The notes: a model not told the origin generated them from the sequence alone. Positions 8,186 to 16,439 are shown, numbered from the stretch's first letter. The stretch is DNA of 64,000 nucleotides from Brevundimonas sp. NIBR10 (GCF_027912515.1 NZ_CP115464.1:1426001-1490000); one strand, 5' to 3'. Made by a program: numbers and translations.

Positions 8186-9343
8186 ATGACCACTCAACTT
8201 CTCCCCGGCTGCACCGGCGTGCTGGCCCTGGCCGACGGCACCATCCTGCAAGGCATCGGCGTGGGCGCGACCGGCACGGCGCTCGGCGAGGTCGTCTTCA
8301 ACACGGCCATGACCGGCTATCAGGAAATCCTGACCGACCCGTCCTACATGAGCCAGATCCTGGCCTTCACCTTTCCGCACGTCGGCAATGTGGGGACCAA
8401 CTCCGACGACATCGAGCAGATGGGCGGCGGGTCCGATACCTCGGCGCGGGGTGCGATCTTCCGCGACGTGCCGACCGATGCGGCCAACTGGCGCGCGGAC
8501 TCGACCTTCGACGCCTGGATGAAGCGGCGCGGCGTGGTCGGGCTGGCCGGGGTCGACACCCGGGCCCTGACCAAGATCATCCGCGACAAGGGAGCCCCCC
8601 ATGCCGTGATCGCTCATGATCCGGACGGCCGGTTCGACCTGGAGGCTCTGGTCGCCGAGGCGAAGGCCTGGACCGGGCTGGTGGGCCTGGACCTGGCCAA
8701 ACCAGCCTCGACGCTTCAGGCGTTCCAGTGGGACGAAGGCCTGTGGGAATGGCCCGAGGGGCATCCGAAAACCGTGGGCCGCAAGTCGGTGGTCGTCATC
8801 GACTATGGGGTGAAGCGCAACATCCTGCGGGCGTTGGCGTCCACGGGCGCGAAGATCACCGTGGTGCCGGCGACGACGACGGCGGAAGAGATCCTGGCGC
8901 GCAGCCCCGACGGGGTGGTGCTGTCCAACGGGCCGGGCGATCCGGCGGCGACGGGCGAATACGCCGTGCCGGAAATCCGCAAACTGGTCGACAGCGGAAA
9001 GCCGATCTTCGGTATCTGCCTGGGCCACCAGATGCTGGCCCTGGCTCTGGGTGCCCAGACGATCAAGATGGATCAGGGGCATCACGGGGCCAACCACCCG
9101 GTCAAGGACCTGACCACCGGAAAGGTCGAGATCGTGTCGATGAACCACGGTTTCGCCGTCGATCGCGACAGCCTGCCCGACGCCGTGGTCGAGACGCACG
9201 TGTCGCTGTTCGACGGCACCAACTGCGGCATCCGGCTGAAGGACAAGCCCGTGTTCAGCGTCCAGCACCACCCCGAGGCCTCGCCCGGACCGACGGACAG
9301 CCTGTATCTGTTCGACCGGTTCGCGGCCTTGATGGACGCGTAG
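8186..9343 (+). CDS. carA: Carbamoyl-phosphate synthase small (glutaminase) subunit
   Basis: This 385-residue subunit hydrolyses glutamine and channels ammonia to CarB for arginine and pyrimidine synthesis. Residues 1-150 are the CPSase small-chain domain ([21 protein letters not shown]). The C-terminal half is a class I glutaminase with SNGPGDP, the nucleophile Cys in [15 protein letters not shown], and the His/Glu pair in [13 protein letters not shown] 8186 gives the family's usual N-terminus. carB is not adjacent; a regulatory-looking gap and a tRNA follow. Confidence 0.96.
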   Translation: MTTQLLPGCTGVLALADGTILQGIGVGATGTALGEVVFNTAMTGYQEILTDPSYMSQILAFTFPHVGNVGTNSDDIEQMGGGSDTSARGAIFRDVPTDAANWRADSTFDAWMKRRGVVGLAGVDTRALTKIIRDKGAPHAVIAHDPDGRFDLEALVAEAKAWTGLVGLDLAKPASTLQAFQWDEGLWEWPEGHPKTVGRKSVVVIDYGVKRNILRALASTGAKITVVPATTTAEEILARSPDGVVLSNGPGDPAATGEYAVPEIRKLVDSGKPIFGICLGHQMLALALGAQTIKMDQGHHGANHPVKDLTTGKVEIVSMNHGFAVDRDSLPDAVVETHVSLFDGTNCGIRLKDKPVFSVQHHPEASPGPTDSLYLFDRFAALMDA

Positions 9344-9419
9344 CGTCCAGGGGCGCTAACGCTCGGCACTCCGGACCGCGTTAACGGCATCGACCGGAGC
9401 TGCGGAACAGGCGCGAAAC

Positions 9420-9498
9420 GAATCAGGACCGAATCATCGACACGGCCCGATTCAGGCTTTGTTCCCTACAAGATATTGTATCTTAAGGTCGATTAACC
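9420..9498. promoter_or_regulatory. GANTC cluster, small palindrome and TTAA repeats upstream of tRNA-Arg
   Basis: In the 258-bp gap after carA three GANTC sites fall within 34 bp: GAATC 9420, GAATC 9431 and GATTC 9449. A perfect inverted repeat AAGATA-TTG-TATCTT (9470-9484) follows, and then TTAA(9483)-N6-TTAACC(9493). GANTC is the CcrM methylation site in Caulobacterales and TTAA-N7-TTAA the CtrA box; the spacing here is one short. No open frame was found in the gap. Confidence 0.45.
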
Positions 9499-9601
9499 AC
9501 AATCGTCCCGGCGGTCGGCGGGGGGCGTGCGGAAAAATGCCCGGGACGGTCCCGCACCGCCTTTCGCCGGGCGGCCGGACCCGCTAGTCAGGCGACCGCG
9601 T

Positions 9602-9678
9602 GGTCCCGTAGCTCAGCCGGATAGAGCAAGGCTTTCCTAAAGCAGAGGTCGGGGGTTCGAGTCCCTCCGGGATCGCCA
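9602..9678 (+). tRNA. tRNA-Arg (anticodon CCT), CCA encoded
   Basis: This is a 77-nt cloverleaf. The acceptor GGTCCCG pairs with CGGGATC, the D arm is GCTC/GAGC, the anticodon loop TTCCTAA gives CCT at positions 34-36, the T arm is GGGGG-TTCGAGT-CCCTC, and 3' GCCA is encoded. The anticodon stem AGGCT/AGCAG pairs only in its lower three positions; the top two are A-G and G-A oppositions. It reads the rare AGG codon. Confidence 0.95.
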
Positions 9679-9987
9679 CACCTTTGTTGCTGGCGGTGGC
9701 GGTCTCGAAAACAGGCCGCCAAACCGCCACACCGCCAGGTCCGCTCAATCAAATCAGTGGCTTGCGTGGTCGGGACGGAAAGCGCCGCCAGGTTCGAGAT
9801 GCGCCTCCGCTTCATGGCCTGAAACTTTCAAAGACCTGACGAAAGAGGTGGTGACGACTCAAGCCGGCCGCAAGGGATGCTAAGGAAAATATTCCTCTAA
9901 AAATGAAGGTGTTGCAGTCGAAGCCCGCACGGATCGCGCTCCGGCTTGGGAGACATGACGATAATTTGTGCAGTTGCGAACAAACAT
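9679..9987. other. Gene-free interval after tRNA-Arg
   Basis: No convincing gene is seen on either strand. A bulged GC-rich hairpin (about 9690-9740, GGCGGTGGCGG facing CCGCCACACCGCC) may end the tRNA transcript, though no T-run follows. A small AT-rich hairpin AGGAA-AATA-TTCCT lies near 9883-9896. The remainder leads into the palindrome and start of the esterase gene. Confidence 0.4.
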
Positions 9988-10002
9988 TGTTGCGGCGCAA
10001 CA
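9988..10002. promoter_or_regulatory. Perfect palindrome upstream of the PHB-esterase gene (operator candidate)
   Basis: TGTTGCG-G-CGCAACA is a perfect inverted repeat with 7-bp arms, 39 bp before the start codon at 10041. TTGC...GCAA dyads are reported as operators of the PHB regulator PhaR in alphaproteobacteria as I recall them. The assignment to PhaR is inferred from the product encoded next to it. Confidence 0.5.
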
Positions 10003-10040
10003 TCATATGATCCTCTCGAACTTCAGGAGAGTCTTTCGTC

Positions 10041-11174
10041 ATGACCGGTCTCGGACAAACCCTCGCGACCCTGGCCCGTCGCCGTCTTGATCCCGTCCAG
10101 GCGGGTGGCCGTGGCCCCGCGCGGATGCTGGCCTGTGATTTCGCGCCCAATCCGGGCGCGCTGAAGATGCTGATCCACGTCCCGGCTGGTCTGGCGCCCG
10201 GCGCGCCGCTCGTCGTGGTTCTGCACGGCTGCACCCAGAGGGGCGAGGCCTATGCAGACGGGGCGGGGTGGCTGACCCTGGCGGATCGTTTCGGGTTCGT
10301 GGTGCTGAGCCCCGAACAGACGGCGGCCAACAATCCAAACCGCTGTTTCAACTGGTTCCAGACCGGCGACACCACCCGCGACGCCGGCGAGGCCGCCTCG
10401 ATCGCGGCGATGACGCGAAAGGCCATCGCCGACCACGCCATCGACCCCGATCGGGTCTTCGTCACCGGCCTGTCGGCGGGCGGCGCGATGACGGCGGTCT
10501 TGCTGGCCACCTATCCCGAACTCTTCGCCGGCGGCGCGGTCGTGGCGGGTCTGCCGCATGGAGCCGCCGCCAGCATGTCGGAGGCATTCGGCGCGATGAT
10601 GAAGCCCAGGGCGCGCGACAGTGCGGCATGGGGCGAGAAGGTCAGGGCGGCCTCCGACCATGCCGGTCCGTGGCCCCGGATTTCCATCTGGCACGGGACG
10701 GCCGACGCGACGGTCCGACCGGCGTCGGCGGACGCCCTGATTCAGCAGTGGACGGACGTCCATGGCCTGACCGGCGCCCCACACAAGGCCCGAACGCCGC
10801 AGGGGCGGGTCTTCGAGGTGTGGATGTCGCCGTCCGGCGAGCCCCTGGTCGAGAACCACCGCATCCCCGGTCTGGCGCACGGAACGCCCCTGAAGACCCA
10901 GGGCCCCGATGGCGTCGGCACGGCGGGCCCCTTCCTGCTCGACGTCGGGATATCGTCCAGTCTGGAGATCGCCATGGGGTGGGGGATTGCGGAGTCTGAA
11001 GCGAACTCCCGGCCTGCGTCGGTCACGGATTCAGACGTGGCGCCCGCGCATGGGTCCGCAGGAAAGCATCGCCGATCGCCGCAACCCGCCCCCGACGGCA
11101 CCGCTCCGCAACGCCCAAACGCAGTCACATCCGTGATTGAGAATGCTCTGAGAGCGGCCGGACTGATGAGGTAG
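10041..11174 (+). CDS. PHB depolymerase family esterase (LpqC-type)
   Basis: This 377-residue alpha/beta hydrolase has PLVVVLHGCTQRGEAYADGAGW (oxyanion region) and the nucleophile elbow GLSAGGAM (~residue 150). An Asp/His half follows (WHGTADATVRP and GLAHGTPL). This is the esterase_phb family, which includes extracellular and intracellular polyhydroxyalkanoate depolymerases and feruloyl-esterase relatives. No signal peptide is evident, so it may act in the cytoplasm. The C-terminal ~50 residues are low-complexity and rich in Pro/Ala. A good Shine-Dalgarno (AGGAGAG) precedes ATG 10041. Confidence 0.88.
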   Translation: MTGLGQTLATLARRRLDPVQAGGRGPARMLACDFAPNPGALKMLIHVPAGLAPGAPLVVVLHGCTQRGEAYADGAGWLTLADRFGFVVLSPEQTAANNPNRCFNWFQTGDTTRDAGEAASIAAMTRKAIADHAIDPDRVFVTGLSAGGAMTAVLLATYPELFAGGAVVAGLPHGAAASMSEAFGAMMKPRARDSAAWGEKVRAASDHAGPWPRISIWHGTADATVRPASADALIQQWTDVHGLTGAPHKARTPQGRVFEVWMSPSGEPLVENHRIPGLAHGTPLKTQGPDGVGTAGPFLLDVGISSSLEIAMGWGIAESEANSRPASVTDSDVAPAHGSAGKHRRSPQPAPDGTAPQRPNAVTSVIENALRAAGLMR

Positions 11175-11277
11175 GCTCCGAGCGATCCCGCCGCGAGCGG
11201 TTGGCAGTGCAAGGTCGGGATGCGCTCAAGCAGCGAGCGACCGCGTCGCGAGCGTTAGCGCCCCCAACAAAGTATGG

Positions 11278-11318
11278 AGGCGGTCCGGCTTCGTGACTGG
11301 AAACCCGCCGGACCGCCT
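11278..11318. repeat. 12-bp perfect inverted repeat (hairpin), possible terminator
   Basis: AGGCGGTCCGGC (11278-11289) and GCCGGACCGCCT (11307-11318) are perfectly complementary around a 17-nt loop. No T-run follows on either strand. It lies between the esterase gene and a small minus-strand frame and may protect or end either transcript. Confidence 0.5.
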
Positions 11319-11376
11319 GACCAAGGTCGCCCCCTCAGCCGTGTTCAGATTGCACGGATATCGGGAGTCCGCATCC

Positions 11377-11490
11377 CTAGAATCGCATCCGGCCACGCGG
11401 ACGGATCACGGAAACGAACAGGCGTTGCGCGCCCCACACAGTCGCCACCAGGGCGAGTCCGACAACGGATTGGAGCAGTTCGATCGGCAT
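11377..11490 (-). CDS. Putative 37-residue single-pass membrane protein
   Basis: The frame begins MPIELLQSVVGLALVATVWG and ends with a basic tail (VIRPRGRMRF). One hydrophobic helix covers about residues 5-20 with positive charges after it. A strong GGGGGGA ribosome-binding site sits about five bases before ATG 11490. Codons are GC3-rich like those of annotated neighbours. No homologue is known to me, so the call rests on the binding site and composition. Confidence 0.5.
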   Translation of the reverse strand: MPIELLQSVVGLALVATVWGAQRLFVSVIRPRGRMRF

Positions 11491-11680
11491 TTTGTCCCCC
11501 CGGATTCAGCCAAGCCGACACTGGACGCCCGGTGAGGAAACCCGCCAACCGCATTCACCGGGGAGGCGACGGTTCAGGCGGCAATTCATCCCTCAGGGTA
11601 TCGGTCTTCGCCCGGCGGGTTGCGCCGCGTTGACGGGGTGTGGTCATGTCGCGCGATCTGCGATGCGAAAGGAAGCTGCG

Positions 11681-12232
11681 ATGTCCGATGCCCTGATGGA
11701 AATCCCGGTCAAGCGCATCGACGGCGAAGCGGCCAGCCTCGGCGACTATGCGGGCAAGGTGCTGCTGGTCGTCAACGTCGCCTCGAAATGCGGCCTGACC
11801 CCCCAATATGCCGGCCTCGAGGCGCTGTATCGCGAACGGCACGGCGAGGGCTTGGAGGTGCTGGGGTTTCCGGCCAACAACTTCATGGGTCAGGAGCCGG
11901 GGACGGAGGCCGAGATCGCCGACTTCTGCGCCATCACATATGACGTCACCTTTCCGATGTTCGCCAAGATCAGCGTGGCGGGTGCCGACAAGCATCCGCT
12001 GTATCAGACCCTGACCGGAACGGCGCCGGGCGCGACCGGAGACGGACCGATGCGCGAGAAGCTCAAGGGATACGGCGTGGACACCGCGCCCGGCGAAGTG
12101 GTGTGGAATTTCGAGAAATTCCTGATCGGTCGAGACGGGCAGGTCGCCGAACGGTTCGCGCCCGATGTGACGCCGGACGATCCTCGTCTGGTCGAGGCCG
12201 TGACGCGTGAATTGGCCAAGCCGGCGTCGTGA
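11681..12232 (+). CDS. Glutathione peroxidase
   Basis: This 183-residue thiol peroxidase of the GPx fold reduces hydroperoxides with glutathione or thioredoxin. The peroxidatic Cys is residue 37 in VNVASKCGLTPQY. The conserved GFPANNFMGQEPG supplies the Gln, and VVWNFEKFLI the Trp-Asn pair. The Cys (not Sec) form and length match BtuE-type bacterial enzymes. ATG 11681 follows a GGAAG site. The stop overlaps the GTG of the M1 peptidase gene (GTGA), so the two are translationally coupled. Confidence 0.93.
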   Translation: MSDALMEIPVKRIDGEAASLGDYAGKVLLVVNVASKCGLTPQYAGLEALYRERHGEGLEVLGFPANNFMGQEPGTEAEIADFCAITYDVTFPMFAKISVAGADKHPLYQTLTGTAPGATGDGPMREKLKGYGVDTAPGEVVWNFEKFLIGRDGQVAERFAPDVTPDDPRLVEAVTRELAKPAS

Positions 12233-13941
12233 AGGCCGTGCGTTTCCTTTTGGTTGCAGGGGTGCTGGCCCTGCTGGTCGTGGTGCCGGTCCAGGCCCAG
12301 GTCCGATCGACGCCCTTCACCCTGACCACCGGCACGCCGCGCACGGCCGAACAGGTTGCCACGGTAGTCGATGAGGCCGATCTGGCGATCCGGGTGATGC
12401 CGCAGACGCGGACCATTGCGGGCGATGCGACCCTGACCCTGTCCTTCACCGCCCCGGTCAGCCAGGTGGTTCTGGAACTGGATACCGTCTTCACCATCGA
12501 AGCGATCACAGTGGACGGGGTTCCGGTCGAGGCCGACGACGGCTGGGAGAATGCCGACGGCCGTCTGACCATTCCACTGTACGAGACCAAGGCGGCGGGT
12601 GACCGGACCTCGGTGCGGATCGAGTATTCGGGATCGCCGCATCAGGCGACCAATGCGCCCTGGGACGGGGGCTTCGTCTGGTCGCGGACGCCCGACGGCC
12701 AGCCGTGGATCGCCACGGCGGTGCAGGGCGAGGGGTGCGACCTGTTCTGGCCCTGTATCGACCATCCGCAGGGCGAGCCGGCCAAGGTCAACCTGCACAT
12801 CACCGTGCCGAACGGTCTGTCGGCCCCTTCGAACGGCCGGTTCCTGGGCTCGACCGCCAATGACGACGGCACGACGACCTGGAACTGGACGACGACCCGG
12901 CCCAACACCTATGCGATCGCCCTGAACATCGGGCCCTATGTCGAGCTGACTGCGCCGTACGAGAGCCGGTTCGGCAACACCGTGCCGATGCATTTCTGGC
13001 ACCTGAGAACCGACAGGGCCGAACGCGCCGCCGCCCTGTTCGCAGAGTTCCCGAAGATGCTCGACTTCTATGAGGCGACGGTCGGGCCCTATCCGTTCGG
13101 GGACGAGAAGATGGGGGTGGTCGAGACGCCGCACCTGGGCATGGAGCATCAGACCATCAACGCCTACGGCAACAAGTACGAGCTGGACGGCAAGGGTTAC
13201 GACTGGCTGTTGCAGCACGAACTGGCCCACGAATGGTTCGGCAACCAGATGACCAATGGGTCCTGGGACGACATGTGGCTGCACGAGGGGCTGGGCACAT
13301 ACATGCAGCCGCTCTATGCGCGCTGGCTGAACGGCGACCGCTATATGGAGGCGGAGCTGGCGACGATGCGGCTGACGCTGCGCAACCGGTTTCCGCTGGT
13401 GTCGGGCCGGGTTCAGGATTCCGCGACCGTCTATGAGGACGCGACGGGGCCGGGGCTGGACCTCTATTACAAGGGGGCGCTGGTCGCGCACACCCTGAGG
13501 GCCTTGATCGGGGAAGAGGCGTTCAACCGGTCGCTGACACGGCTGGTCTATGGTCGGCCGGATCCCCGGCCGGGAAATTTCGAGCCCCGCTATGCCACCA
13601 CGCCCGACTTCATCCGCATCGCCGAACAGGAGAGCCGGCGGGACCTGGACTGGTTCTTCGCCACCTATGTGTATCAGGCGACCCTGCCGAAGCTGGAGAT
13701 GACGCGCGACGGCGGCCGGGTGACCCTGCGCTGGACCGGGACGGCGGGTGAGTTTCCCATGCCGGTCGAGGTCGAGGTGGACGGGGTGTCGCAGACGGTC
13801 GCCATGCGCGGCGGGGCGGGTGTGTTCAATGCCCGGCCGGGTGCGCACATCCTGATCGATCCGCAGAACCGGGTGCTGCGCCAGCTGGATTTCGTCGACG
13901 CCTATCAGGCGCGGCAGGCCGAGACCGGGGCCTCCCAATGA
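12229..13941 (+). CDS. M1-family zinc metallopeptidase (aminopeptidase)
   Basis: The predicted 570-residue protein has an N-terminal signal peptide (charged start, LLLVAGVLALLVVV-like core, cleavage near VQAQ). An M1 N-terminal beta domain follows, then the catalytic domain: zinc site HELAHEWFGN (~330-339) with the third ligand Glu in MWLHEGLGTY. The exopeptidase signature reads LGMEHQTIN where aminopeptidase N-type enzymes have GxMEN. The C-terminal ERAP-like domain is short or absent. It is likely periplasmic. It sits in an overlap operon with glutathione peroxidase (upstream) and a TonB-C-like protein (downstream). Confidence 0.9.
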   Translation: MKAVRFLLVAGVLALLVVVPVQAQVRSTPFTLTTGTPRTAEQVATVVDEADLAIRVMPQTRTIAGDATLTLSFTAPVSQVVLELDTVFTIEAITVDGVPVEADDGWENADGRLTIPLYETKAAGDRTSVRIEYSGSPHQATNAPWDGGFVWSRTPDGQPWIATAVQGEGCDLFWPCIDHPQGEPAKVNLHITVPNGLSAPSNGRFLGSTANDDGTTTWNWTTTRPNTYAIALNIGPYVELTAPYESRFGNTVPMHFWHLRTDRAERAAALFAEFPKMLDFYEATVGPYPFGDEKMGVVETPHLGMEHQTINAYGNKYELDGKGYDWLLQHELAHEWFGNQMTNGSWDDMWLHEGLGTYMQPLYARWLNGDRYMEAELATMRLTLRNRFPLVSGRVQDSATVYEDATGPGLDLYYKGALVAHTLRALIGEEAFNRSLTRLVYGRPDPRPGNFEPRYATTPDFIRIAEQESRRDLDWFFATYVYQATLPKLEMTRDGGRVTLRWTGTAGEFPMPVEVEVDGVSQTVAMRGGAGVFNARPGAHILIDPQNRVLRQLDFVDAYQARQAETGASQ

Positions 13942-14663
13942 GCGTCGCTCTGTTCGCCGCGCTCGTCCTCATGTCGCCGCCTCGGCAGCAAGATTCGCCG
14001 GTGAGTTGGGTGACGCCGCCGGCCCCGACTGAAGAGGATTATCCAGGTTTCGCCTCGCTGATTGGTGTCAGCGGGTCGGTTTCGGTGAACTGCCTGTCGA
14101 CCGTCTCCGGGCGCGTACGGGATTGCCAAGTCCTCAGCGCGACGCCGCCGGGCCTGGGATTTGAAACCGCCGCCATCACCATTGTCAGTCGCGGATTGAC
14201 CCGGCCGGCGAGTGCCGGCGGCGTGCCGTATGAATCCCGCTTCTCGGTGCGCGTGCCCTTTCAGATGTGGGAAGACGATGTCGAAGACGAGCCCCGACCA
14301 GAACGTCCCGACGTTCCCACACCCACAGAGTCAGCCCTTCGCCTCGCCGAGCGTGTGGTGGACGCCTACGGCGCAGGCCCGATGATCGAGGTTGCTGTGG
14401 ACGGGCTCCCTCTCGCCAAGCACGAGGAAGTCCAGAACTGGGCCCGGCGGGATATGGTCCAATCCGATCGGCAAGTGAAAGCAGCCGTGACCCGGATGGT
14501 AGCTCTGGCTCTCACCGAGGAACAGATGTCGGAAATCCTGGAGGGCGGCGCGGTCGCGGTCGGCGGGCGCCAAGACGTCTATGACCTCGGAAACTACCTC
14601 ATGTGGGACGTCGATGTCGGGGCCTATCTGAAAGACAGGTACTGTTCCCGGTACGAGTGCTGA
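13938..14663 (+). CDS. Exported protein with TonB C-terminal-like domain
   Basis: This 241-residue protein has a hydrophobic N-terminus (SVALFAALVLMS). Residues ~40-110 (GVSGSVSVNCLSTVSGRVRD, then FETAAITIV and RFSVRVPFQM) match the TonB C-terminal fold seen in energy-transducer relatives. There is no proline-rich spanning region or N-terminal TM of classical TonB. The last ~110 residues are acidic and unrecognised. ATG overlaps the M1 peptidase stop by 4 bp. Function is unknown. Confidence 0.75.
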   Translation: MSVALFAALVLMSPPRQQDSPVSWVTPPAPTEEDYPGFASLIGVSGSVSVNCLSTVSGRVRDCQVLSATPPGLGFETAAITIVSRGLTRPASAGGVPYESRFSVRVPFQMWEDDVEDEPRPERPDVPTPTESALRLAERVVDAYGAGPMIEVAVDGLPLAKHEEVQNWARRDMVQSDRQVKAAVTRMVALALTEEQMSEILEGGAVAVGGRQDVYDLGNYLMWDVDVGAYLKDRYCSRYEC

Positions 14664-14670
14664 GCGAGCC

Positions 14671-14757
14671 TCAGGCGCGCTGCATCGTTACCGACTGACT
14701 GACTATCTCTTGGACGCCCTGGGCGCTCAGGAAGGCGATCCGACGCTCGGCATCAGA
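14671..14757 (-). pseudogene. 3' remnant of a transglutaminase-like gene
   Basis: The last 28 codons before the TGA at 14671 read SDAERRIAFLSAQGVQEIVS and onward to QSVTMQRA. The C-terminus of the intact transglutaminase at 15317 reads RDAADIAFLSTQGVCEMVSQ and onward. The similarity stops abruptly near 14757, where unrelated sequence begins. This is the tail of a tandem paralogue whose body has been lost. Confidence 0.7.
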
Positions 14758-14761
14758 CAGG

Positions 14762-14887
14762 TTCGAGATCGTCCAGTCCGGCACCGGCAGTCTGGTCTGG
14801 GTCGATCTGAAGGGCGACTGCGGCACAGACATGATGATCCAGCTGGCCGACGTAAGGTTGACTGCGTCGGACGTAGTCTGGGGCTGA
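14762..14887 (+). pseudogene. 3' remnant of an RTX/type I secretion-type protein
   Basis: A 41-codon stretch, FEIVQSGTGSLVWVDLKGDC and onward to MMIQLADVRLTASDVVWG then TGA, resembles the C-terminal secretion domain of RTX-like proteins (short strand, D..GD.., I.L..V..L...D). No start codon or upstream body belongs to it. It abuts the transglutaminase remnant on the other strand at 14757. Confidence 0.5.
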
Positions 14888-14989
14888 CTTTGGACCCGGG
14901 GCCTTAGGGTACGCGCGCCCGGCCTGTCAGGTTTGATCGGTGGCGGAAAGGGCGACGGCGGGTCAGCCTGTCTTCTTCGGAGGATCGCC

Positions 14990-15313
14990 ATGACCAGAAC
15001 ACGCACGACGGCGCTCGCCCTGGCCGCATTCGCCGTCGCCGTCACGGGGCTGCCCGGCCCCGCCTTCGCCCAGGTCAGCGGGGTTGGCGAGGGGAATGGC
15101 TCGACGCGACTGGAGGCCTGTCGCCGGGCCATCGCAGCGTCGTCGTCTCACGCCGGGGTCGCGGCGACCAATGCCCAGAGATCGGTCGATGCGCGCATCT
15201 TCATCACCGCCGAGGTCTCGGCCTGCGAGTGTGAACAGAGCACGACCGGCAGCCTGTCCTGGACCTGTATCGCGCCGTGGCGACTGGTCGCCATGCCGGT
15301 CGAGCGACACTGA
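14990..15313 (+). CDS. Small secreted cysteine-containing protein, function unknown
   Basis: This 107-residue protein has a clear signal peptide (MTRTRTTALALAAFAVAV..., cleavage after AFA). The mature part begins QVSGVGEGNGSTRLEACRRA. Later cysteines form an SACECEQ cluster and a final WTC, compatible with two disulfides. A GGAGG site sits just before ATG 14990. No family is recognised. It converges on the transglutaminase gene with a 3-base gap. Confidence 0.7.
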   Translation: MTRTRTTALALAAFAVAVTGLPGPAFAQVSGVGEGNGSTRLEACRRAIAASSSHAGVAATNAQRSVDARIFITAEVSACECEQSTTGSLSWTCIAPWRLVAMPVERH

Positions 15314-15316
15314 GCC

Positions 15317-16093
15317 TCAGGCCGGTTCCACCGTCACCGACTGGCTGACCATCTCGCAGACACCCTGGGTGCTCAGGAAGGCGATGTCGGCGGCGTCGCG
15401 GCCGCAGGCGATGCGAACCAGACCCTCGATGGGGGCCAGACCGGTCGGATCGACCAGCCACCAGCCGTTCGACAGCCACACCTCGAAGATGGCGTGGAAG
15501 TCCGGCGGGTCCAGCAGATGGGCATAGGCGCTGACCGCCCGCGCCGGGATCCCCGACGCCCGGCACAGGGTGATCCCCAGATGGGTGAAGTCGCGGCAAA
15601 CGCCCGCCCGGTCGATGAAGGTGCGGGCCGCCGTCGTCTCCGAATCCGAGACGCCGAACTCGTAGTCGATGTTGTCCTTGATCCATTCCAGGATCGCCAG
15701 CACCCGCTCGCCGCCGGTGCTGTCGCCGAACTGGCGTTCCACGAACCGGCCGAACTGGTCCGACGGGCAGTAGCGGCTGGGCAGGCGATAGGCCAGGACC
15801 TCGGCCGGCAGGTCGTTCCAGTCATGCTGAAGGGCGACCGGCGGCAGACCCTGAAGCACGCCGTTCTCGACCACGGCGGTATAGGTCAGGGCGACCTCGC
15901 CCTCCAGATGCGCACGCAGGGTCCGGGCGCCGAACTCGGCGTCCTTGTCCTCGGTGAAGGTGACCTGGGGCGTGGTGATCAGGGTCTCTTCCAGGATGTC
16001 CTGGCCCGGCCAGTGCGCCACCTGGAACTGATAGATGGCGTCGGTCGGCGGATCGAACCGATAGACGAGCTCTGAGCGCACGCGCAGTTTCAT
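15317..16093 (-). CDS. Transglutaminase-like protein with N-terminal beta domain
   Basis: This 258-residue protein has an N-terminal bacterial transglutaminase beta domain (residues 1-95) and a catalytic core with triad Cys166 (GVCRDFTHLG), His200 (DFHAIFEVWL) and Asp215 (WWLVDPTG). All three residues are present. Such enzymes are papain-fold peptidases or amidases, and no signal peptide is seen here. The C-terminal 28 residues are duplicated as a remnant at 14671-14757. The gene is monocistronic and divergent from the 56-residue protein at 16269. Confidence 0.9.
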   Translation of the reverse strand: MKLRVRSELVYRFDPPTDAIYQFQVAHWPGQDILEETLITTPQVTFTEDKDAEFGARTLRAHLEGEVALTYTAVVENGVLQGLPPVALQHDWNDLPAEVLAYRLPSRYCPSDQFGRFVERQFGDSTGGERVLAILEWIKDNIDYEFGVSDSETTAARTFIDRAGVCRDFTHLGITLCRASGIPARAVSAYAHLLDPPDFHAIFEVWLSNGWWLVDPTGLAPIEGLVRIACGRDAADIAFLSTQGVCEMVSQSVTVEPA

Positions 16094-16268
16094 GGCGATC
16101 CGGATGACGAGGGGTTTGAATGCGGGACCGACGCCAACGCGGCGGCGGCACGCGCGTTCCCGACCGGGGAGGCGTCCTTAACAGTTTTGTCGCCGGACGC
16201 CAGATCGGGACGGAACTCCGCAGCGTCGCCGATCATTGGATGGATGACCCCCCGACCGGAGAACCGTC

Positions 16269-16439
16269 ATGAATACCGTGCTGATCTTCCTGGGAATCCT
16301 CGCGTTGTTGGCCATCGTCGCCGTGGCGCTGCGTCCGCCGCACGCCCGAATGTCGCAGTTCACGGACAAGGACGCGGACGGGGCCCCGGACATGACAGAG
16401 ACCGAACGGCGAGAGGCTTTGCGTAAAGCCGATATTTGA
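16269..16439 (+). CDS. 56-residue single-pass membrane protein
   Basis: The frame begins MNTVLIFLGILALLAIVAVA, one N-terminal transmembrane helix. A short cytoplasmic or periplasmic tail follows, holding an acidic DKDADGAPD segment reminiscent of a calcium-binding loop and a charged ETERREALRKADI end. Codon usage fits the genome. It is too small to assign a role. The next gene starts 51 bases downstream. Confidence 0.6.
   Translation: MNTVLIFLGILALLAIVAVALRPPHARMSQFTDKDADGAPDMTETERREALRKADI

Noticed and set aside
9588..9815. Minus-strand frame containing GDPGGTRTPDLCFRKALLYP
   Set aside because: It is the antisense of tRNA-Arg; this peptide is a familiar false gene created by tRNA sequence.
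9602..10040. tRNA-Arg as an integration site with an island
   Set aside because: No integrase and no second copy of the tRNA 3' end was found downstream within the window.
12004..13938. 644-codon minus-strand frame
   Set aside because: Antisense of the glutathione peroxidase/M1 peptidase genes, which have full catalytic motifs on the plus strand.
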